Source: Elysia chlorotica (lineage: Eukaryota > Mollusca > Gastropoda > Plakobranchidae). From it: a stretch of DNA of 64,000 nt. The position numbers were made by a program, and so were the translations under genes. This document shows, piece by piece, positions 1 to 10,000 of the stretch. The notes below the pieces were generated by a model. The model was not told the origin of the DNA. It saw only the letters and a list, made by a program, of their open reading frames with translations, and made no database searches. How positions within the stretch are numbered: the stretch's first letter is position 1; each line of letters starts with the position of its first letter. The DNA lies in assembly GCA_003991915.1 (NCBI GenBank), contig RQTK01000101.1, positions 406,651 to 470,650 of the forward strand, given 5' to 3'.

Positions 1-1069
1 CTGGTTCTCTTGGCTCCACCACTACCTCTTTGCTGTCACCATACAGTTGTGGTCCCTTCAAAGTCCAGTCAGCCCCTTTCCCCTAGCTATGTATAAATCT
101 TTTCACTTTCACTGCAACACTACATCAGCAGTCTAGCAAAATTTTGACAGAAAAATAGTGCCTATAGACTCAGCCTTTTTATTTTGTCTCAATGGTTTAT
201 AAAAATATTGTCTTACTGATTCGGTCCTCAAGTTTTATGCTTTTTTAAATTTGCATCCTTAGAGAGGTATTCGGCTCAAAATGGAAGGAGGGGATGACAG
301 ATGTCTAGTTCCTCTACTTTGTAGACCACAACACCCTGAAGTACACAACTGTTGTCTGATACAATTACCTAGTCTCTGATATTACCAGGATTTTTCATCA
401 GATGATTGTGGTAGAAGTGTTATAGCAATCCCAAACCTTCCCACAGGCACACCAGGATCTATTCTTGAAAAAGAAACAGAAATAACTTTGAACTCTTCTT
501 TTATCCCAGAGAATGCAGTTTTGATGGAAACATCCAGAGGGTTTGTGTAGTTACTTTTTCCACGATCATGCACATGTATGCATCGACATATTCAAGTGTG
601 TCTATCTACTGTAACTATAATTTTAAGGTTTCTAGGGTGCCTTTGAACAACTCAATTGAACATTCTGTATTTTGATAAAGACTAGTCAAATTCAGGGTTT
701 CAGGAATATGAATGAAAGACAAGTTTTTGCATGAGACCACTAGATAGTTTACATTTACTTTTAGTAAGTTTTACTTTTTCAGTGTTAAAGTAGAAAATAT
801 TTACAGCTTTTTTCTTTAACCATTACAATAAACTATGCTAGAACATTTGAACAAGACAGTGGAAAAAATACATGCAAAAGAGCCTTTTAAAATCATTTAA
901 AACCAAAGGTATTTTTTTACTGTTAAACAGGACTGCCTAAAATTATGCAAAGTGAATGTCAAGGCCGAATTTTTATTTATTTTTTTTTTCTTGGTGTTTC
1001 ATTTTTTTTTATTAGCTTGTAGTACTCATTGTATAAAGAAAATATTTTAGATATTTTTTACCCCTGCAG
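1..1069. other. Upstream region of the HMG-box gene, no coding support
   Basis: No exon with convincing splice sites or recognisable protein similarity was seen here. It probably holds the 5' UTR exon(s), first intron and promoter of the HMG-box gene, because the first coding exon downstream begins right after a splice acceptor. A T-rich tract around 980-1010 is simple sequence. Confidence 0.4.
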
Positions 1070-4000
1070 ATTAATGCTCACAGTTCCTGAGAATATAAAT
1101 GCCATATCTTATGTGGGGGACAGCCCACCCGTTGAGCAATCTCAACAGCTCTTGTCGTGCATTCCAGGTTTGTACATTGGAATTCAGTGAATTCACTTTC
1201 CTGAATCATCTTATACATTTTTCTCAGCAACAGGCATTGTAAATGGGAGTTTAATTGATTCCAGCTTTTATAGTGAAGTTCAGGTTATACTAATCAAATT
1301 AGTCTTCACATTAGATTGAATATATACGAAATCAACATTTTTAGACACATAACATAAATATGTGAAAAAAATAATTTTTTTTTTTTCAAATTTGCCAAAC
1401 ATGGCAGATCATACATGTATTAGCAAAATAATAACAAAAAAGTAACTCATGCAATGCTCTCCTCAACATATTGGTGGGGTGAGGACACTCGGTAGGAAGT
1501 GCTGCTCCTAATTGAGAAGTTGAATGAATCCAAATCAGACATCCTTTTATATATATATATATATATGGTTACCTCTAACTTGAATATTGTTTTCTCAGTT
1601 TCTCTGTTCAGCGCCTGTGACACTGCAGCTGATGTGGATTCTGGCGGAGATTATGGAACAGAACTTTCTAATGGGACTGATGTAATTATTTTCAAACTAT
1701 TTGCATGCATAATTATGTTGTAGTTATTGTGTGATTATCAGTTACCTGTTGTTAAAACTTTATTTCATGTAAACCAAATGACAATTGTTTTTTTTTTAAT
1801 GTGACAAAGTAGAGTTTGATTGCAGAATTTAAAAAAACTAATCAAATGTGATGTTGATAATAATATTTTTTATAGATTCTATTTTTATACACAGAATAAT
1901 TCACAGGTTCAAGAGAATCACCACAAAAATACTCATGATAGTAACAATGAAATTGCAACAGAACAACCTCTTACTGATGAAGCAACTGAAATTTGTGTGA
2001 CCACTGTAAGTGCGGTGCATTTCAATGTAAATTGATTAATATGTGCAATTTTTGTATTCACTACATGGTGGTTTTTCTATGAAAACGTATGAATACCTAA
2101 CTTTTTCTCATTTTATGATGAGTGTCTGTTTTTCGAGACAATAAGCATTTGATCCTTTTGTTAAAGAAAGAAAAGGCTTATTGTGTTCTTTCTCAAGGTG
2201 AAGGGTTTGGTTTATCTTTTTACTTATAGATTTGGTGGCAGCCCTCAAAGCCCTTTTTATTATGTGCATTCAAACATGTTATTATTGCATACAGTATAAG
2301 CACTAGGAGTTTTTAAATTTGAATTAAATTAACTAATACAAATATACATTTTCATTAATTTCTTCACACTTGATTGTGAAGAAATTTGAATTTTCATCCA
2401 CAAAGATTTTTTATTTTGCAGAAGATATGTGGATTTTGGTTAACAATAACTCAAATTTAGATAGTTTAAATTTTTTCCTCTTTTCCTTGCAAGATTTTTN
2501 NNNNNNNNNNNNNNNNNNNNNNNNATATATATACAAGACAGCTTTATGGTTGGCTGACTTGGTTACCTCTAACTTGAATATTGTTTTCTCAGTTTCTCTG
2601 TTCAGCGCCTGTGACACTGCAGCTGATGTGGATTCTGGCGGAGATTATGGAACAGAACTTTCTAATGGGACTGATGTAATTATTTTCAAACTATTTGCAT
2701 GCATAATTATGTTGTAGTTATTGTGTGATTATCAGTTACCTGTTGTTAAAACTTTATTTCATGTAAACCAAATGACAATTGTTTTTTTTTTTAATGTGAC
2801 AAAGTAGAGTTTGATTGCAGAATTTAAAAAAACTAATCAAATGTGATGTTGATAATAATATTTTTTATAGATTCTATTTTTATACACAGAATAATTCACA
2901 GGTTCAAGAGAATCACCACAAAAATACTCATGATAGTAACAATGAAATTGCAACAGAACAACCTCTTACTGATGAAGCAACTGAAATTTGTGTGACCACT
3001 GTAAGTGCGGTGCATTTCAATGTAAATTGATTAATATGTGCAATTTTTGTATTCACTACATGGTGGTTTTTCTATGAAAACGTATGAATACCTAACTTTT
3101 TCTCATTTTATGATGAGTGTCTGTTTTTCGAGACAATAAGCATTTGATCCTTTTGTTAAAGAAAGAAAAGGCTTATTGTGTTCTTTCTCAAGGTGAAGGG
3201 TTTGGTTTATCTTTTTACTTATAGATTTGGTGGCAGCCCTCAAAGCCCTTTTTATTATGTGCATTCAAACATGTTATTATTGCATACAGTATAAGCACTA
3301 GGAGTTTTTAAATTTGAATTAAATTAACTAATACAAATATACATTTTCATTAATTTCTTCACACTTGATTGTGAAGAAATTTGAATTTTCATCCACAAAG
3401 ATTTTTTATTTTGCAGAAGATATGTGGATTTTGGTTAACAATAACTCAAATTTAGATAGTTTAAATTTTTTCCTCTTTTCCTTGCAAGATTTTTAAGTGT
3501 TCTTTTTTCTTATACAGAAAAGAAAAGGTGGTTGGCCCAAAGGTAAAAAACGGAAAATAAAACCAGTGGTCACAGGACCTCGTGCGCCAGTAACAGGGTA
3601 AGTATCTTCAGTTCTATGTTGTAAGTCAATGCAATTATTTAATCCAATTAGTCTAAATAAGCCAAAAAGATTTGTGGATATTCTCTGACTTTTAATTTTG
3701 CTTTTTCTATACTATTACTATGGGACTTTAAATTATGGTTGTTGTAAAATTTCTTAATGACTTTCTTATCATGCAAACAATTTTTAAAGTTTCATGAATT
3801 ATGTTGTTTGTTTATACACACATAGGTATACACTTTATGCAATGGACAGGAGAAAAGAAATCAAAGAGAGCCACCCTGAAATAGCTTTTCCAGAAGTCAC
3901 CAAGATTTTAGGCCAAGAGTGGAGCACAATGGCTCAAGATGTTAAGCAGGTTTGAACTTTTCTACTGTTTTGGATTAATATGCAATCATATAACACATTA

Positions 4001-7000
4001 TTAGTCCATTCTCCAGATTAAACAATACTCTTGGTCAAAGTCATCAAAATTTAAAATTTTGAACATTGTTTAAATCACTTTATTTTTCCCTTCAAATGCT
4101 AGAAATACTTGGAGGCAGCTGAGGAGGACAAGAAAAGATACAGAGAAGAACTGAAGGCATATAGATCTTCAGACACCTACCAAGAAACTGTGCGGAAAAA
4201 GATGTTAGCAAACGGTAATCTTTATTTTGAGTCAGTTCAAAAGGTACCATTTTCGAATAGGTCATTTTCGGAAGCCCATAACTAAATAAATATTTAATCC
4301 TTCTCAATAGGAATTGAGTTTATCAATAGCTTATATCCTGAAGAGACAACCATAGATATCATTTGATCATGATTTTAAAAGGTTTTAATTGGAAAACATT
4401 ATTTCCCAATTTAGACCAAAATATTAAGGTACGTTAGTAAAAATCTACATAGGTACTCTTTGAACACTTGCCCAGGCCTGCCCAAGCACTACTTTTTAAA
4501 ACAAAATTGTTCCCTGGCTAAATAAGATGTTGGTGAATGTTTTAGAATTAAAAAAAATGAGTTTCCATATTATTCTTACGAAAACAAAAATAGTCAGTCT
4601 GATGTGACTGCAGGTGTCACGCATCAAGTGTGCTTTGTCATGTTGAAATCTAGATCATATTCTGGGTTACGTGTTAGAGAAGGTTAAAATTAGTTTATCT
4701 GAGAGCCTAATCTACTACTGTCAGCTTAAAAAGAAAGTTTTATAACCCCAAATTCTTTCCAAAATGAAGAAAGTTTAGGTGTCACAAACAGTTTGCCTGT
4801 AGATATATATTTGGTTTATAAGATTAACTTTCCACTTTTTCAACAACCAGAAAAGCAGTTCTGCACATGAGAATCTTAAGTTTCAATTTTCATTTGGCTT
4901 TGAGCTTCTGTTTCATCCGAAAAAGTTCGTTTATTCTCATGTCATGTTAGACATGTTCGGATGTCAATATAATTTCATCTTTTTATGACTACTAATTTGT
5001 GTTAACTGATTTAGATGTCTAATAAATGTCCTACTTAAATTCTTTGTAGAAGCAAGCATTCTAGAATAAGCAAACAGGTGGTTTGTGGCAAAGATGTCCA
5101 CATGTTCATGAGTCCCATCAAACATTAAATATATTAAAGAATCTGATAAAATGCAATGCATGCATATCATTAGCGAATACATAAACTAAGTTTCTTTTAA
5201 AGTATTTTTCTTAAAATATTCCTAAAAATTTGTTTCATGGTTGTCTGATGCTATAGTTGAAGTGTGTCTTAAGCTATAATTAACATTAGACACTAAATTT
5301 CTTTAAATAGAAATTATACCTCCAAATTTGTTTTTAGATTTAGCTTTCATAAATTGATGTAGTAGATGTTTTAAAAATTAAGCAAATGTCAGATTGTTTT
5401 TTGTTTTTTTTTGTAATTGTGTTTTAAATTGTAATCACATCAGACACTTTATTTCATTAATTATCTGGACCTAGAGTATCTATTTTGGTTGTGAACTAAT
5501 CACTGTTAAAATTATTGTTAGAAGTTTGTGACAGTTGATTTTAGGTTATGGGAAAGAGAGAACAAATCTTACTCACGAATGTCTTGATGTGACATGTCAC
5601 GGATTAATTTTGTGAAAATGTAGAAACCAAATTTGTTTTTGGATATAAATTTGTCTTTGGTACATAAAGTAACAACAGCTCGATAAATATGTATTGTTTT
5701 ATTGATACATTTATGTCAATTAATGAGATTTTTGGCAATTAACGTATGTGACATGTCACATTAGGCACTTTTCCAGGTCATTATAAAAATGGTATTTACA
5801 AGAAAATAAGCTGCTAAACGTCTTCCCAAACATAAAAACCATTTACTGAAGTTCTAATCTTCATGCCAGAAAGCATTAAACATTAATTTATGCATTTCTA
5901 AAATGTTAACCTTCTGCGACCTTTTGATCTTTGCTTTTTTATATTTTATGTTCTCAAATTCTTTTTTTTTTTTTTTTGTCTATGTAAATTTGATGAGGGG
6001 CATTAAAATGAAAATGGAAATTGCTTTTTTTACCAACTGTATTTCTTATTTAAGTTTACATCACCTTATCTTCTTACCAATCTTCATTCACCTTCACTCC
6101 AAAGGTACTTTGCGATGATTCTTACATCTACTTCCATTCTTTTTTTAAAAAGCACATTTTTTTTTAAAAGGCCTTTGTAAAGCTATATGTAAGACATGTT
6201 TTATATTGTACAACTTCTACCTTTGCTTCTGTCCTTTGCTTGGACATTTTTCATTCCTTTTCCTAAATAATTTGGGACTTGTTTTCTTTATATGTTTATA
6301 TATGTGAACATCATTTTGTTATAGGTATATTTTTACTTTTTGTAAACAACAATGTTTTGTTAGATATTCTTACACTCATTATGAAACTCAATCAGCAGTA
6401 TTGTCTTTCTTCTGCATAACAATATTTTTTATTTATTCTCCAGGAGAGATGTCATCTGTCAGGGAATCAAATGATATACTGCATTGTGATGAAGTAAGAC
6501 ATTAGCTTTCAAATAATTTCATTCTGTGATATTTATTTTTAAGACGCACTAATGTTTAAAGTACAACCAATTATATAAAACTAAAATAGCTTCAAAAGAG
6601 AAATAGAAAAATAAGCCATGACTTGAAAGAAAAAGTATTAATCCACTCATATATGCACAAAAGGAAAATCCATAAGATAAAATACATAATTATGCTCTAT
6701 CTATTAAAGAATAAATTTCTAACATGTTTAAAGGTCAATAAAAATGAAATTTTAATGGAAAAAATTGAATCTCTTAGAAACAATGAACATTATTTTATGA
6801 TTCAACTTTTGTTGAATACATTAAACAAGTGCAGACATTTATGCATACCCAGATTTTTTTTTTTTCAGTAGCCTCTTTTAATATGAAAATTGAGTTCCTT
6901 CAGTGATCATATCAATTGACACTCATATGTCAGTCATTTCAATCAAAGATGCAGACATTTCATTTTTTCTGAACCGGAATATCTTGAATGGTCTGAATAA

Positions 7001-10000
7001 AAAAATGTAAATTTTGTGCTCTGTATTTTCTTTATTGTCATATACTAGCAGGGAGATTCAGATGAACTTCATTGTAAACTTTGCAATGTGTACTTCAACA
7101 ATCTTCACAATAAGAGGGAGCACATGTATGGAAAAGCCCACATACAAAATGTTGCAGGTAAAATTTATGACGGTGCGATACTCGGCATGTGGCCAAAAAT
7201 CTCGTCTCATGTTTTTTTCTAATTAAATTTAGATATTATTAGCGCTGCCTTAGTAGGATCGTGAAGATACATAAGTATGGTATGTTAATTTTGATGAGAA
7301 CACTTCACATAGCCTTTGAATTATGTACGAGGGCAGGCTGATAAATAAGGGCCGTTTTTGAATAACTTTTTTATTTGAAGGACTACAGAAGCAAGTTACA
7401 CATCAAATGAAAGCTTAGAGTCTCCCCTATCTGATGAACTATCATTTTTCAACATAGTCACCATCGCGTTCAATACAGAGGCGCCAGCGTTGTACAAGTT
7501 TTCGCATGCCGTCGGCGAAGAATTCTGGTGTCTGGGATCGGCACCAAGAGCGAACATCCGCCTCAACTTCTGCATCGGTTTCATAGTGATTTCCTTTGAG
7601 ATGTTTCTTCAGCAAAGGAAATAAGAAAAAGTCAGACGGGGCCAAATCAGGACTGTATGTCGGATGTGGTATGGTAGGAAGTTCCAACTGCTGTAAAGCG
7701 CACTGGGTTTGGCGACTGGTGTGTGGCCGAGCATTATCGTGCTGGATGACAACGTCTTTGACTTTGTCCTGTCGAATCCGTCTGAGTCGGCTCGTCAATG
7801 CACGCAGAGTTGACACATATCTCTCTGAATTTATTGTTGTGCCTTGCTCCAAAAACTCAATATGGACGATACCTTCCATGTCCCAGAATATTGTCAGCAA
7901 AACCTTTCGAGCTGATGCGACGACTTTGAACTTCTTCGGGGCTGGAGAGTTCTTGTGTCGGTACTGCATAGACTGCATCTTGCTCTCTGGGTCATAGTGA
8001 TGCACCCAAGACTCGTCACCAGTGATGATGCTCCGCAGAAAACGCTCGCCGTCATGAGTGAATCTTTCCAACAGTTGTGTACAGATCGTTTTCCTCTGTG
8101 CCTTCATTTCCACAGTGAGCTGTCTCGGTACCCATCTTGCCGAGACTTTCCTGTAACCAAGGTGGACTGTGATAATGTGATGAACTCGTTCTTTTGAAAT
8201 GTCAAGCGCATTTGCAATGTCTTTTTGTTTCACTCTTCTATTTGCAACAATCATTTCGTCTACCTTCTGTTGGTGCTCAGACGGGTTCGACAGGACAAAG
8301 TCAAAGACGTTGTCATCCAGCACGATAATGCTCGGCCACGCACCAGTCGCCAAACCCAGTGCGCTTTACAGCAGTTGGAACTTCCTACCATACCACATCC
8401 GACATACAGTCCTGATTTGGCCCCGTCTGACTTTTTCTTATTTCCTTTGCTGAAGAAACATCTCAAAGGAAATCACTATGAAACCGATGCAGAAGTTGAG
8501 GCGGATGTTCGCTCTTGGTGCCGATCCCAGACACCAGAATTCTTCGCCGACGGCATGCGAAAACTTGTACAACGCTGGCGCCTCTGTATTGAACGCGATG
8601 GTGACTATGTTGAAAAATGATAGTTCATCAGATAGGGGAGACTCTAAGCTTTCATTTAATGTGTAACTTGCTTCTGTAGTCCTTCAAATAAAAAAGTTAT
8701 TCAAAAACGGCCCTTATTTATCAGCCTGCCCTCGTATATCGAGTTTTCTTTATATGTTTATATATATGTGAACATCATTTTGTTATAGGTATATTTTTAC
8801 TTTTTGTAAACAACAATGTTTTGTTAGATATTCTTACACTCATTATGAAACTCAATCAGCAGTATTGTCTTTCTTCTGCATAACAATATTTTTATTTATT
8901 CTCCAGGAGAGATGTTATCTGTCAGGGAATCAAATGATATACTGCATTGTGATGAAGTAAGACATTAGCTTTCAAATAATTTCATTCTGTGATTTTTATT
9001 TTTAAGACGCACTAATGTTTAAAGTACAACCAATGATATAAAACTAAAATAGCTTCAAAAGAGAAATAGAAAAATAAGCCATGACTTGAAAGAAAAAGTA
9101 TTAATCCACTCATATATGCACAAAAGGAAAATCCATAAGATAAAATACATAATTATGCTCTATCTATTAAAGAATAAATTTCTAACATGTTTAAAGGTCA
9201 ATAAAAATGAAATTTTAATGGAAAAAATTGAATCTCTTAGAAACAATGAACATTATTTTATGATTCAAATTTTGTTGAATACATTAAACAAGTGCAGACA
9301 TTTATGCATACCCAGATTTTTTTTTTTCAGTAGCCTCTTTTAATATGAAAATTGAGTTCCTTCAGTGATCATATCAATTGACACTCATATGTCAGTCATT
9401 TCAATCAAAGATGCAGACATTTCATTTTTTCTGAACCGGAATATCTTGAATGGTCTGAATAAAAAAATGTAAATTTTGTGCTCTGTATTTTCTTTATTGT
9501 CATATACTAGCAGGGAGATTCAGATGAACTTCATTGTAAACTTTGCAATGTGTACTTCAACAATCTTCACAATAAGAGGGAGCACATGTATGGAAAAGCC
9601 CACATACAAAATGTTGCAGGTAAAATTCATGACGGTGCAATACTCGGCATGTGGCCAAAAATCTCGTCTCATGTTTTTTCCTAATTAAATTTAGATATTA
9701 TTAGCGCTGCCTTAGTAGGGTCGTGAAGATACCTCAGTCTGTTGTGCTTGGGACTGAGGAGCAGGAGGTCCAAGGTTCAAATCCTTGGTGTCGCCGCTCT
9801 TTTTCCACCCACCCCCTTTTTTCTGTCCATCTCTGTAGAAAACATATGGAACATAACATTGATTTGAAGATTGCATTTTTAGCAATTTATTATAAGGCGC
9901 CAGATATCTCTAGCATTGGTGCTCTGGATTGACAAGTGGGACGTCAAACCTTTCGATCCTCAGCTGATATTTCCATTTCTGTTTTGTAGAACTTTCAATT

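Larger units (their letters stand above)
7328..8734 (-). mobile_element. Fold-back mariner element with the same terminus at both ends
   Basis: The outer ~448 bases on each side (7328-7775 and 8287-8734) are near-perfect inverted repeats. Both sides start inward with CGAGGGCAGGCTGATAAATA and are flanked by TA at 7326-7327 and 8735-8736, the expected mariner target duplication. Each arm encodes the C-terminal part of the same transposase, so both ends derive from the element's 3' end. The 5' terminus and the N-terminal coding region are missing. Only the unique middle (~7776-8286) carries further transposase sequence. It lies inside an intron of the HMG-box gene, between two copies of a 0.99 kb repeat. 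Confidence 0.9.

Noticed and set aside
2593..3000. Extra exons 2 and 3 as a real internal duplication of the HMG protein
   Set aside because: The chain 2005 to 2593 breaks the reading phase, the copies are practically identical, and the repeat ends at an N gap.
8279..8353. N-terminal 25 residues of the long minus-strand transposase frame
   Set aside because: They are antisense read-through of the opposite mariner arm, not mariner protein.
7596..8453. Open frames opposite the mariner transposase
   Set aside because: Antisense shadows of the transposase arms with no similarity of their own.
9733..9800. Functional tRNA gene
   Set aside because: A good box B is present, but no consistent acceptor, D-arm and anticodon stems could be drawn; better explained as a SINE head.
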